Below, piece after piece: positions 53,835 through 62,231 of a DNA stretch of 64,000 nucleotides (positions within the stretch are counted from its first letter, which is position 1; every line of letters begins with the position of its first letter). Below the pieces are notes generated by a model that saw only the letters and a list, made by a program, of their open reading frames with translations, was not told where the DNA came from and searched no databases. The position numbers and the translations under genes were made by a program. The stretch comes from an uncultured Muribaculaceae bacterium (GTDB taxonomy: Bacteria > Bacteroidota > Bacteroidia > Bacteroidales > Muribaculaceae), in assembly GCA_944321715.1 (NCBI GenBank), contig CALUMJ010000006.1:42174-106173 (forward strand), written 5' to 3'.

Positions 53835-55796
53835 TTATTCCTCGGGCTTGGCACGGAAACAGCTCCATGCAAGCCAGACAATCAGCAGGGCATACACCAC
53901 AAGGCCGAGTGTCTGCAACGTGGTTTCGCCCATCGCGTGGCTGTATTCAAACCCCGCAAACTTCACACCCGCGCTCACAACGCCCATCAGCGCGCCGCCG
54001 GCGATGAAGCCCGAAGCGAGCAACGTGCCGCGGTCGAGGCGAGCCTTGTTGACTTTCTCGTCTTTCGAGCGAGTGCTTACAAACCAGCTTATCAGACCGC
54101 CCACAAGCAGCGGGGTGTTGAGTTCGAGCGGAATGAACATACCCAACGAGAATGCCAACGCCGGAACGCCGAGCCAGTTGAGCAGCACGGCAAAGATGGC
54201 ACCGACGATGTAGAGCATCCACGGTGTATCGCCACCCATCATCAACGGCTCAATGACTGCCGCCATGGCATTGGCCTGCGGTGCCACGAGGGCATCCTCG
54301 CCCACAAAGCCGTAAACCTCGTTGAGCAACAGCATCACACCGCCTACCGTGGCCGCCGACACAAATGTACCGAGGAATTTCCACGACTGCTGCTTGGCCG
54401 GCGTTGTGCCTATCCAGTAACCAATCTTCAAATCGGTAACAAAACCACCAGCCATCGACAAGGCGGTGCAAACAACTCCACCGATTACCATCGAGGCCAC
54501 AATGCCAGCCGCGCCCTTGATGCCTATGGCAACAAATATGCCCGAAGCGATAATGAGCGTCATGAGCGTCATGCCCGACACTGGGTTGGTGCCGACTATT
54601 GCAATGGCATTGGCGGCGACTGTGGTGAACAGGAATGCAATGACCGTCACCACGACAAACGCCACCACCGTGTGGAACAGATTGTTAAGCACCCCGAAGT
54701 AGAAAAATACTCCCGTGATGAGCAATGCTGCCACAAGTGAGAACACAAGCACATTCATGGCAATATCCTTCTGGGTGCGCACAATGTCTGACGCTTTCAC
54801 CTTTTTGCCCTTGAATTCCTTGCCAGTAAGCCCGACAGCATTGCGTATTATGGGCCACGACTTTATGATACCTATTATACCCGACATGGCTATACCACCG
54901 ATGCCGATGTAGCGCGCCTGGTCGGAGAAAATCTGCTCGGGCGACAACGCCGCATATTCAGAACTCATTCCAAGCAACGGAATGATTACAAACCATATAA
55001 AAGCAGAACCAGCAAAAATGATGAAGCTATATTTAAGCCCCACGATGTAGCCAAGCCCAAGCACGGCAGCCTGTGTGTTGATTTTAAACACCATCTTCGC
55101 ATTGGTTGCCAACTCGTTGCCCCAAGGGATAATCTTGGTGGTAAGCACGTCGCTCCACCAGCCGAATGTCGATAACAAGAAGTCATAAACACCGCCTACC
55201 AGCCCGGCCATTACCAGCGGCAAAGCCTGATTGCCACCCTTCTCGCCCGAAATAAGCACCTGAGTGGTGGCAGTGGCTTCGGGGAACGGGAACTTTCCGT
55301 GCATATCCGAGCAAAAATACTTGCGGAACGGAATGAAGAACAATATTCCAAGCACGCCGCCCAGCATCGAGCTGAGGAACACCTCCATGAAACTCACCGC
55401 AATCTCGGGGTACTTTGCCTTGAGAATGTAGAGTGCCGGCAAGGTGAATATTGCCCCGGCCACCACAACGCCCGACGAGGCACCGATTGACTGGATAATC
55501 ACATTTTCGCCTAACGCATTCTTGCGCTTCATTGCCGACGACAGCCCCACGGCGATAATGGCAATAGGTATTGCTGCCTCAAACACTTGCCCAATTCTCA
55601 GCCCCAGATATGCCGCAGCGGCACTGAACACCACCGCCAGCAGCAACCCCAACGAAACACTGTAAGGTGTAACCTCGGGATAATCTTTGTCGGGACGCAA
55701 CACAGGCACATACTTCTCCCCCGGCTTGAGTTCGCGAAAAGCGTTCTCGGGAATACCCGCAGGAGCATCTTGCTTAGTTTCTTTGTCGTTTTGCAT
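53835..55796 (-). CDS. OPT-family oligopeptide transporter
   Basis: 653 residues with about 15 membrane helices. Family features include the opening PEVTPYSVSLGLLLAVVFSAAAAYLGLRIG and repeated glycine-rich helices. Bacterial members of this branch are thought to import small peptides or metal-peptide complexes with protons; the substrate is unknown. It sits alone. Two -7-like motifs (TACTTTTG at 55846-55839 and TATATTTG at 55866-55859) precede it on the minus strand. Confidence 0.9.
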   Translation of the reverse strand: MQNDKETKQDAPAGIPENAFRELKPGEKYVPVLRPDKDYPEVTPYSVSLGLLLAVVFSAAAAYLGLRIGQVFEAAIPIAIIAVGLSSAMKRKNALGENVIIQSIGASSGVVVAGAIFTLPALYILKAKYPEIAVSFMEVFLSSMLGGVLGILFFIPFRKYFCSDMHGKFPFPEATATTQVLISGEKGGNQALPLVMAGLVGGVYDFLLSTFGWWSDVLTTKIIPWGNELATNAKMVFKINTQAAVLGLGYIVGLKYSFIIFAGSAFIWFVIIPLLGMSSEYAALSPEQIFSDQARYIGIGGIAMSGIIGIIKSWPIIRNAVGLTGKEFKGKKVKASDIVRTQKDIAMNVLVFSLVAALLITGVFFYFGVLNNLFHTVVAFVVVTVIAFLFTTVAANAIAIVGTNPVSGMTLMTLIIASGIFVAIGIKGAAGIVASMVIGGVVCTALSMAGGFVTDLKIGYWIGTTPAKQQSWKFLGTFVSAATVGGVMLLLNEVYGFVGEDALVAPQANAMAAVIEPLMMGGDTPWMLYIVGAIFAVLLNWLGVPALAFSLGMFIPLELNTPLLVGGLISWFVSTRSKDEKVNKARLDRGTLLASGFIAGGALMGVVSAGVKFAGFEYSHAMGETTLQTLGLVVYALLIVWLAWSCFRAKPEE

Positions 55797-55941
55797 CTTA
55801 TTTCATTGTTAAGTTTACATTCAACCACAATAATTTCACAAAAGTAACCATTTTTGCACAAATATACTCACACTTCAATGATTATTGCTTTCCACGCACA
55901 CAGCCATTCCATTTAAAGCGACATTGGGAGGAGGTGTGGCT

Positions 55942-56004
55942 GTGCCGAAAATGAAGTACCCAAAACGCCCACCACGTGGGTATGTCGTTGCTATTACTCG
56001 ATAG
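55942..56004 (+). CDS. Possible 20-residue peptide with strong ribosome site
   Basis: GGAGGAGG (55927-55934) lies 7 bases before a GTG codon (55942) that opens a 20-codon frame, MKYPKRPPRGYVVAITR after an internal ATG, ending at TAG 56002-56004. A plus-strand terminator follows at 56070-56109. Very basic, no known family. It could be a small protein, a leader peptide or chance; the nearby opposite-strand frame is not convincing. Confidence 0.3.
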   Translation: MPKMKYPKRPPRGYVVAITR

Positions 56005-56069
56005 CATATTTGCGCGACGGGCAACTGGCCGCTTAGAGTGACGGATAATACTATTTGACACCATTTTTC

Positions 56070-56109
56070 GGCCGCCGGGTGACAAAAAGCTACTCGGCGG
56101 CCATTTTTT
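56070..56109 (+). terminator. Orphan plus-strand terminator
   Basis: GGCCGCCG (56070-56077) pairs with CGGCGGCC (56095-56102) and is followed by ATTTTTT (56103-56109). No annotated plus-strand gene ends here, so it points to an unseen small transcript within 55797-56070. Confidence 0.7.
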
Positions 56110-56188
56110 AACACTAACAAGGTGCCACCGTAGTCAATTAGAACAACTTTATATCCTTTCAGGTATCTATCGAATAAGCATTAATTCA

Positions 56189-56196
56189 TACTTTTG
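56189..56196 (+). promoter_or_regulatory. Possible -7 element of the AraC gene at 56235
   Basis: TACTTTTG matches TAnnTTTG and lies 38 bp before the ATG. No TTTG is seen at the usual upstream distance. Confidence 0.4.
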
Positions 56197-56234
56197 CAAC
56201 GAGGGAAAACCAACTCGTACTACCAAAAGAATAT

Positions 56235-57128
56235 ATGGGACGTAACCGATACACCGACATACCATTCAACGATTACAAAGATTTAATCTCGGGACACTAT
56301 TCCGATAGTGACTTGTCGGTGTGCTTCAATTTGAGCGATTCGTTGCGCGACAGCAAATCAATCAGCCTCGACTCGTTCCTGTTCATAGCTTGCATCGAAG
56401 GTGAAATAAGCGGTGAGATTGACTCAAACAATTACACAATGCTCCCAAACGACATCATCGTATGCCGCCCAAACCGTCAGATAAGCAACATAGCCAGCAC
56501 CGACAATTTCAAATGTATAGCAATCACCGTGTCGCAACAAATGCTGCTCTCGTTCCTGCCAATGAACGAACGCATCATCAACAGCAACATACACTTCACC
56601 GGATACCCAGTAGTGAACATCGGTGATAGCTCCGATGCCGAACGGTTACGCACCTACTACTCGCTGCTGAAAGCCGAGGCTGTAAACAACGGACAACGCT
56701 ACCGCCGCGAAATCGTGCTTGCGCTCGCAATGGCTACAATACACAAAATGCTGTACCTCATAGACAAATATCTCGGGCCGAACGGAAACGGGCAACTCAA
56801 ACAAAGCGAAATCCTGTTCGGACGCTTCATAGAGCTTCTTTCCAACAGCACCCTCAAGGAGCGCACAGTCAACTTCTATGCCGAAAAGCTGTGCATCACG
56901 CCCAAATACCTGTCGGTGGTGTGCAAACGCACCAGCGGAAAGACCGCATCGGAATGGATTAACGAGTTTGTAGTGAAAGAAATAAAGAAACTGCTGAAAC
57001 ACTCGCCAAAGTCTATCAAAGAAATAGCCCTCGACCTCGACTTCCCTAACCTTTCATTTTTCGGCAAGTATGTCAAAGCCCACTTAGGGCTATCACCCAC
57101 GCAATACCGCAAAAAACTGTTCGAATAA
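56235..57128 (+). CDS. AraC-family transcriptional regulator
   Basis: 297 residues. An N-terminal cupin-like domain (about 20-170) and a C-terminal double helix-turn-helix: FYAEKLCITPKYLSVVCKRTSGKTASEWI and IKEIALDLDFPNLSFFGKYVKAHLGLSPTQYRK. The ligand is unknown. It stands alone, pointing away from the OPT transporter and towards a repeat stretch and a toxin-antitoxin pair, so its targets are probably elsewhere. It is only distantly similar to the mannan-locus regulator. Confidence 0.88.
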   Translation: MGRNRYTDIPFNDYKDLISGHYSDSDLSVCFNLSDSLRDSKSISLDSFLFIACIEGEISGEIDSNNYTMLPNDIIVCRPNRQISNIASTDNFKCIAITVSQQMLLSFLPMNERIINSNIHFTGYPVVNIGDSSDAERLRTYYSLLKAEAVNNGQRYRREIVLALAMATIHKMLYLIDKYLGPNGNGQLKQSEILFGRFIELLSNSTLKERTVNFYAEKLCITPKYLSVVCKRTSGKTASEWINEFVVKEIKKLLKHSPKSIKEIALDLDFPNLSFFGKYVKAHLGLSPTQYRKKLFE

Positions 57129-57141
57129 CCCCACGGAAACC

Positions 57142-57357
57142 AGTTGGCGGCGTATCATGATTGTATATCGTAGAGCCGTGGCGTGCCGCTGCTCGTTACT
57201 ACCTCAATTGCAGCACATTGTGACCACCATCAGACACTGCACCGGGTCGCCATCATGCCACCACCGGCTGTCATCGAGGGTACATCAAAATTGGAATACC
57301 GCAGATAAATCGCGTCACTACAAAAAACACAAAATTTTGAATTTTGATACACCCTCC
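57142..57357. repeat. Repeat family B copy 2 joined to a short family A element
   Basis: 57142-57274 resembles family B (GCTCGTTACT and ATTGCAGCACATTG shared with copy 1). 57275-57357 is bounded by inverted GAGGGTACATCAAAATT and AATTTTGATACACCCTC, the outer ends of family A. The gene-free stretch 57129-57482 holds this and the promoter of the next operon. Confidence 0.6.
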
Positions 57358-57425
57358 ACGGCACAGTTCCTTTATTTAACACATACTATAACACGAGAGG
57401 GCGGCAAATATTTTTTTGCGTCCAT

Positions 57426-57457
57426 TTTGGTAACCAAACAGGAATTTTGTAAATTTG
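57426..57457 (+). promoter_or_regulatory. Promoter of the toxin-antitoxin operon
   Basis: TTTG (57426-57429), 20-bp spacer, TAAATTTG (57450-57457): a full match to the Bacteroidetes pattern, 25 bp before the antitoxin ATG. Confidence 0.7.
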
Positions 57458-57482
57458 TGGCAGAAAAAATGGAGATAGGATT

Positions 57483-57734
57483 ATGATTGTAATTAGCACA
57501 CGAGATTTCAGGGCAAACCAGACCAAGTACCTCAACATGGCACGAAAGGGCGAGGACATCATACTAAAATCGCGTTCGTCGGGCAGCTTCAAGCTGACAC
57601 CGGTCGAAGCCGACGACAACATCGTGAAGCGCGACTTAACCGAGGAGTTGCGCCTCGCCTTGCAGCAAGTCCGTGACCATATCGATGGGAAAATAAAGTT
57701 GAAAACTTTGGACGAAGTTATCAATGAGCTTTGA
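57483..57734 (+). CDS. Phd/YefM-type antitoxin
   Basis: 83 residues. Opening IVISTRDFRANQTKYLNMARKGEDIILKSRSSGSFKL matches the Phd/YefM fold: N-terminal DNA-binding part with a strand for dimerisation, then a charged tail (VEADDNIVKRDLTEELR and a helix) that should wrap the toxin. It neutralises the toxin and represses the operon. The stop overlaps the toxin start by 11 bp, so the two are translationally coupled. GGAGATAGG precedes the ATG. Confidence 0.85.
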   Translation: MIVISTRDFRANQTKYLNMARKGEDIILKSRSSGSFKLTPVEADDNIVKRDLTEELRLALQQVRDHIDGKIKLKTLDEVINEL

Positions 57735-58068
57735 AATAGAAATAGTGACGACAAGATTCTTTGAAGCGAGCCTAAAAAGGCTATCAAAGAAATACCGGAG
57801 CTTCAAAGACGACTTGTGCAATTTCAGGGAGTCGTTGAAAGCCAACCCCATGCAAGGTGTCGAGATTGCGCCGAATGTGCGGAAAATAAGGATGGCGATT
57901 TCGTCGAAGGGCAAAGGCAAGTCGGGCGGCGCACGGGTCATCACATTAAATGCCCTCGTATCGGAACACGACGGCAAAGTCTATCTGCTACTCATCTACG
58001 ACAAGTCAGAAACTTCAAATGTGTGCATGGAAGCCGTCAAGCAGATAGTCGATGAATTGGGGCTGTAG
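57724..58068 (+). CDS. RelE/ParE-superfamily toxin
   Basis: 114 residues: SFEIEIVTTRFFEASLKRLSKKYRSFKDDL at the start, the central strand NVRKIRMAISSKGKGKSGGARVI and the C-terminal LLLIYDKSETSNV are typical of RelE-like toxins. Ribosome-dependent mRNA cleavage (RelE/YoeB) is likelier than gyrase poisoning, but sequence alone does not settle it. Paired with the Phd/YefM antitoxin. Confidence 0.85.
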   Translation: MSFEIEIVTTRFFEASLKRLSKKYRSFKDDLCNFRESLKANPMQGVEIAPNVRKIRMAISSKGKGKSGGARVITLNALVSEHDGKVYLLLIYDKSETSNVCMEAVKQIVDELGL

Positions 58069-58106
58069 CCCAGAGGACGGTACACTACAATCGGCAACGT
58101 TTGTAT

Positions 58107-58245
58107 GGGGGGTGTATCAAAATAGCAAATACATTCACTTTGTTGTAGAGCCGTCATACCATGGCGGCTCTATGACGGCCAGAATGCGGTCGTAATATAC
58201 TGTAAATGTGGCAGTGGCGAGCCGCCAGGGTATGATAGTTCTACA
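58107..58245. repeat. Repeat family B copy 3 with one family A end
   Basis: Begins with GGGGGTGTATCAAAAT (58107 onward, an outer end of family A without its partner), then an inner palindrome GAGCCGTCATACCATGGCGGCTC and a 25-bp segment (58191-58215) identical to 61565-61589 in copy 4. Confidence 0.65.
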
Positions 58246-58323
58246 AAATTGCGCATGTCGCAACTATGATGCCCCATTTTTGCACAGCATTTCATACATC
58301 TGGAGCAAGCACCCATTGCCCCA

Positions 58324-59670
58324 CTACTCGGCTGTAGCTTGTGCTGTAATCCAGCCGGCTATGTCCTCAAGGACTTCGGGCGAAAATGTTTCTGTGATGG
58401 TGTTATATTCCATGTAACTACCCGTGGTGCAGTGCTGAAACAGATGGTTTAGTCCGTCATAAACATTTACCACATTATGCCCGCCCGTGGGCAACAGCGA
58501 TTTGATGATTGCCAAGTTTTCGGGAGGCACTTGCATGTCTTTGCCGCCGCCAATCGCCATTACCGGGCATTTGGTCGAAGCTATGTCGGCTCGCGGCGAG
58601 TAAGCGAGAAAATAATCGAGCCACGCATTCTCCTCGGCAAGCACTGTGGCGAGGTTATCGACGGCTGCACGGGGCAACTTGCCGCCCTGCGCCATTGCTA
58701 TGCTATCGACAAAAACCGACGCATCGGCTATGTGCTTCCGATGATTGGCGCGCTGGTCAAATATTACTGCCAGCGCATCTAAATAGCTGTCGATTAACGG
58801 TTGTGGTGTGCCATTAAGGCGCAACAAGAGTGCATTCTGGGCAAGCAACAGGCTATCGCCACGCATTGCCGGCGATGCCAACGTTATGGCAAAATCCACA
58901 TCGTCGGCCGCAGCAAGTCCGAAAGCAATCAATCCGCCTTCGCTATGTCCGAGAACGCCTATTTTGCCAAATTGGTCAAGCTCTCGCAAGTATCTTATTC
59001 CAGCTGCCGCGTCGCTGCCAAAGTCGGCAGTAGTGGCTTGCGACGCATCGCCAGTGGAACTGCTGCAACCGCGGTCGTCATACCTCAACGACGCTATGCC
59101 GCTGCGGGCAAGGTAATCGGCAATGACGGCAAACGGACGATGGTCGAACACCTCCTCGTCGCGGTTCTGCAATCCGCTCCCTGTCACCATCAGCACCACC
59201 GGAGTGGAACTATTGCACCCCTTGGGCATGGAAAGTGTACCCGACAAGACCACATCGCCATTGGCAAACTCCACTTCGCGTGTCACGTAATCAAATGGCG
59301 GACGTGGCGTCTGCGGACGCTCGACGACAGCCTCTCCCGGCTCCAGCACGAGCGGGAACGAGAAGCCCATTTGCGTGAACCGCCCCGAAAGCCGCCCATC
59401 GGTAAGCCTTGCTGCATAGCGAGCATTTATGGCAGGTATTTCCACATTTACCGAATCGGCCGACAAATACCTCGTTTCACATGGAATGCCTTTAGCTCCT
59501 TGGTCGGGGCTGTCGAGGGTGCAGCCATTCTCACTTATGTTCAAGACTATGGTGAGCGACTGCGGCCCCACTGTCAATTTCCCATTCCATGCACCTGTGA
59601 GGTTCCCTGCCACAACTGCCAGACAGCCACATAGCAACCATGCTGCCGATGCTATCAACGTGCGTTTCAT
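58324..59670 (-). CDS. Secreted alpha/beta hydrolase
   Basis: 448 residues. Signal peptide (LIASAAWLLCGCLAVVAG), an N-terminal beta-rich domain (about 22-120) and an alpha/beta hydrolase domain with PVVLMVTGSGLQNRD, nucleophile in GVLGHSEGGLIAF and a late GLNHLFQH for the histidine. The layout (beta domain plus hydrolase, HSEGG elbow) is common among Bacteroidetes esterases of unknown substrate. It overlaps the helicase stop/start by 4 bp (59667-59670). Confidence 0.85.
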   Translation of the reverse strand: MKRTLIASAAWLLCGCLAVVAGNLTGAWNGKLTVGPQSLTIVLNISENGCTLDSPDQGAKGIPCETRYLSADSVNVEIPAINARYAARLTDGRLSGRFTQMGFSFPLVLEPGEAVVERPQTPRPPFDYVTREVEFANGDVVLSGTLSMPKGCNSSTPVVLMVTGSGLQNRDEEVFDHRPFAVIADYLARSGIASLRYDDRGCSSSTGDASQATTADFGSDAAAGIRYLRELDQFGKIGVLGHSEGGLIAFGLAAADDVDFAITLASPAMRGDSLLLAQNALLLRLNGTPQPLIDSYLDALAVIFDQRANHRKHIADASVFVDSIAMAQGGKLPRAAVDNLATVLAEENAWLDYFLAYSPRADIASTKCPVMAIGGGKDMQVPPENLAIIKSLLPTGGHNVVNVYDGLNHLFQHCTTGSYMEYNTITETFSPEVLEDIAGWITAQATAE

Positions 59671-60995
59671 CTAATCATAGTGATTTTAAGACGTTTGTTC
59701 TTGATTTTCAGTGCCGCCACTTGTTGAAGCACCGCCTGTGCCTTGGCTGCGGTCACGGCCACTATTGCATAATGGTCGTGCAGGACGATACTACCTATAT
59801 CGCCAGCTGCAAGCTCGCTGTTTTTCAACAAGAATCCCACGATGTCGCCCTTCGAGATTTTTTCCTTTTTACCGGCATTGAAGTGCAACGAAGCCATATC
59901 GGGTATCAAAATGCCCGACTGTGGTGTGCGTTCAAGCATCTTCTCGGCATCGATGGCGATATATTCAGGCAACGTTTCTTCGGGTCCAGTGATTACATAC
60001 GCCTCGCCTGCGGCATCGACACGGGCAGTGCGTCCATTGCGATGGGTATATACCTCGGCACTCGATGGCAAGTGATAGTGAATGATGTTTTTCACATCGG
60101 CGATGTCAAGCCCACGTGCGGCAAGGTCGGTGGTGACAATCACCTTGAACGTGCCGTTGTTGAACAGTGCCACAGCCCGTTCGCGGTCGATTTGTTCAAG
60201 GCCACCATGATACATCTCTACGGCAATACCGTGGCTCGCCAAGAAATCATGCACGCGTTCGACCGACTCGCGGTAGTTCACAAATATCATCGTGCGGCCG
60301 TCGGCCACATTTCCGAGCAGCAACAACAGCGTTTCCAATTTGTCCTTCTGCGGCGAGCGCACCTGCCACACAGTCAGGCGAGAATCGACCTGCCGCTTTT
60401 CTTGCAGGAAATTCAATTCAATCGGGCGGTTGAGCCTCAAGAAATCGGGCATCTCCTTAATCATTGTCGCCGAAGTGAGGAAACGCCGAACAATGCGCGG
60501 CATGCGCTTCACAATCCTGCCCATCTCGTCGAGGAATCCCAATTCGAGCGACTTGTCAAACTCGTCGAGTACAAGCACGCGCACCGTCGCGACATCTACA
60601 TGCCCACGGTTGATGTGGTCGAGCAACCGCCCGGGAGTGCTGATGATAATCGACGGCACGGCCGCAAGCGAGTTTTTCTCGTCGGCTACATTGTGGCCGC
60701 CATAGCAGCACGTGATTTTCATCTCTCCTCCAGCAATGGCGCGCGCCACACCATCGATTTGCTGCACCAGCTCGCGCGATGGGGCTATTATTGCGCATTG
60801 CACAGTTCCATTGTCGCCCTTCAGGGCTTGCAGCACAGGCAACAGGTAAGCCACAGTCTTTCCTGTTCCAGTAGGCGACAGCAATACGATGTCGCCCCCT
60901 TCGCGGCTGCGGCGGTTCACGATTTGCTGCATGTCGTTGAGCCGGTCAATGCCAAGCCGCTCTTGCAGCCGATTGAGTATTTCGTTTTCTTTCAT
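59667..60995 (-). CDS. DEAD/DEAH-box RNA helicase, DbpA-like
   Basis: 442 residues. Helicase core with motif I SPTGTGKTVAYLLP, motif II as DEFD (VLVLDEFDKSLE, not the usual DEAD), motif III TSAT, and motif VI HRNGRTAR. The C-terminal 70 residues (ISKGDIVGFLLKNSELAAGDIGSIVLHDHYAIV) are a DbpA-type RNA-binding domain that targets a 23S rRNA helix. It should act in large-subunit assembly. Translationally coupled to the hydrolase downstream. Confidence 0.9.
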   Translation of the reverse strand: MKENEILNRLQERLGIDRLNDMQQIVNRRSREGGDIVLLSPTGTGKTVAYLLPVLQALKGDNGTVQCAIIAPSRELVQQIDGVARAIAGGEMKITCCYGGHNVADEKNSLAAVPSIIISTPGRLLDHINRGHVDVATVRVLVLDEFDKSLELGFLDEMGRIVKRMPRIVRRFLTSATMIKEMPDFLRLNRPIELNFLQEKRQVDSRLTVWQVRSPQKDKLETLLLLLGNVADGRTMIFVNYRESVERVHDFLASHGIAVEMYHGGLEQIDRERAVALFNNGTFKVIVTTDLAARGLDIADVKNIIHYHLPSSAEVYTHRNGRTARVDAAGEAYVITGPEETLPEYIAIDAEKMLERTPQSGILIPDMASLHFNAGKKEKISKGDIVGFLLKNSELAAGDIGSIVLHDHYAIVAVTAAKAQAVLQQVAALKIKNKRLKITMIR

Positions 60996-61012
60996 AGTTC
61001 AGTGTTACTTGT

Positions 61013-61297
61013 TCATAAAATCCACATTGCCCCGAACGACAGCCACAGCAGCACAATCAGTATCACGGCAAGGTAGGTGCGGTCGCCGATGGTGCGGTAG
61101 GCCAAGTAGATTGACACGACGGCATACACCGGGAACGTGATTAACAACAATTTGTTAATATCGCCCGACATTTCCGATATATTCGACGAAGCAATCATCC
61201 AAGGCCAGCACAACACTGGAATTAACGAAGCGGCAGCCGTGATGCCAAACCACAGCGGAATACGCGGCTTCTTCTCCTTTTTGTTATTCTCTTCCAT
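61013..61297 (-). CDS. Small membrane protein, unknown
   Basis: 94 residues from the ATG at 61297 (EENNKKEKKPRIPLWFGI); an upstream start at 61363 would run into the repeat. Three membrane helices follow a charged cytoplasmic tail. It ends 17 bp before the helicase start, so it may share its transcript. Family not recognised. Confidence 0.6.
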   Translation of the reverse strand: MEENNKKEKKPRIPLWFGITAAASLIPVLCWPWMIASSNISEMSGDINKLLLITFPVYAVVSIYLAYRTIGDRTYLAVILIVLLWLSFGAMWIL

Positions 61298-61364
61298 ACC
61301 GCCAAAGATAGCACAAGGCAAGCGGAATGCAAAAAAATAGCTTGCTAATTTTTTCGCACTCACC

Positions 61365-61545
61365 GAGGGTGTATCAAAATTAGCATCAACCTGGTTCGTA
61401 GGGACCTTTAGCTCGTGCGTCCGCGTGTAATAATATGCTGTTAAATCGTTATGTTTCAGCTTGATATGCGCCTATTGGTGCAGCGGACGCACGAGCTGTG
61501 CGTCCCTACGAAATTGCGTAAATCTGCAATTTTGATGCGCCCTCG
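61365..61545. repeat. Palindromic repeat family A, copy 5
   Basis: Full copy: outer ends GAGGGTGTATCAAAATTA (61365 onward) and the inverse ending at 61545, inner arms GTAGGGACCTTTAGCTCGTGCGTCCG and GGACGCACGAGCTGTGCGTCCCTACGA types, with a left arm damaged by a few changes. Confidence 0.8.
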
Positions 61546-61675
61546 ATGACAGCTCGAATGCAACCGTAATATACTGTAAATGTGGCAGTAACGAGCCGCC
61601 ACGGTATGACGGCTACATAATTGCCTGTCTGTAATTGCTGATTGTTTCAGACATCGCTATTTTGATACACCCCCA
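61546..61675. repeat. Repeat family B copy 4, fused to a family A end
   Basis: Directly adjoins family A copy 5. Contains the 25-bp segment shared with copy 3 (61565-61589) and the 19-bp segment shared inverted with copy 1 (61583-61601), then ATTTTGATACACCCCC at the right, a further outer end of family A. So a B core is bracketed by A ends, a nested composite. Confidence 0.65.
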
Positions 61676-61800
61676 GTGTCGCTTTAAATGGGAAAGCCGT
61701 GTGGCAAAATATGCCAAGTTGCATATCAAGGATAATGCTCTAATTTTAAATATGTTATGCTCACATTGCATGTGCTGAAAATGTTAAAATGGGGTGGGAA

Positions 61801-61833
61801 TTGCTTTTTATTGGGGAAAGTGATATACATTTG
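61801..61833 (+). promoter_or_regulatory. Promoter of the 61971 small-protein unit
   Basis: TTG (61801-61803), 22-bp spacer, TACATTTG (61826-61833). Transcription would start near 61840 and leave a leader of about 130 bases before the ATG, including a stem GTGCCA/TGGCAC around 61855-61875. Confidence 0.5.
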
Positions 61834-61970
61834 CAGCGAGAAAAGTGATTACGATGTGCCATTTTATTTTTGGCACGGGATTTGAAAGTTAGGTTTAAAA
61901 CATAATTGAGAGAGTTGCCACCTCGGAGGAGGGGCGTTAGGTTTCCTTTTGATAATTTAAAATTTAAGTT

Positions 61971-62204
61971 ATGAAAAAGATTGTAAAGAATGTTTTAGGT
62001 TTTATATCGTTGTTGTTTGTGTTGCCTTTTGTAATCCCTGCAGGATTAATGGTGCTTGCCGCAATGTATGTTGCGCAACAGCTCATTAAGATGGTAAGTG
62101 GCAGCCAGGACGGCAACAAATGCGAGGAAGAGTCTCGATTTGAAAACAACAACAAATGGAACAACGTCAGTGATTCACTAAGTTGGAATTATTTGAACAT
62201 TTGA
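61971..62204 (+). CDS. Small single-helix membrane protein in its own transcription unit
   Basis: 77 residues. Basic N-terminus KKIVKNV, a long hydrophobic stretch (LGFISLLFVLPFVIPAGLMVLAAMYVAQQLI, about 9-39) and a polar tail rich in Asn, Ser and Glu. It has its own promoter, long leader and strong terminator. No family recognised; the shape (short hydrophobic peptide with a folded leader) is compatible with a regulated membrane peptide, but nothing ties it to a toxin system. Confidence 0.6.
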   Translation: MKKIVKNVLGFISLLFVLPFVIPAGLMVLAAMYVAQQLIKMVSGSQDGNKCEEESRFENNNKWNNVSDSLSWNYLNI

Positions 62205-62231
62205 TTTTTCAAAAGTAGATTTTTATTGACG

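Noticed and set aside
55875-56120. An 81-codon minus-strand frame in the gap after the OPT gene
   Set aside because: It runs through the plus-strand terminator stem, has no family features and shows no plausible start signals.
53741-61675. CRISPR array from the repeated GTGTATCAAAAT motifs
   Set aside because: Repeats are inverted, irregularly spaced and scattered over many kilobases, with no cas gene.
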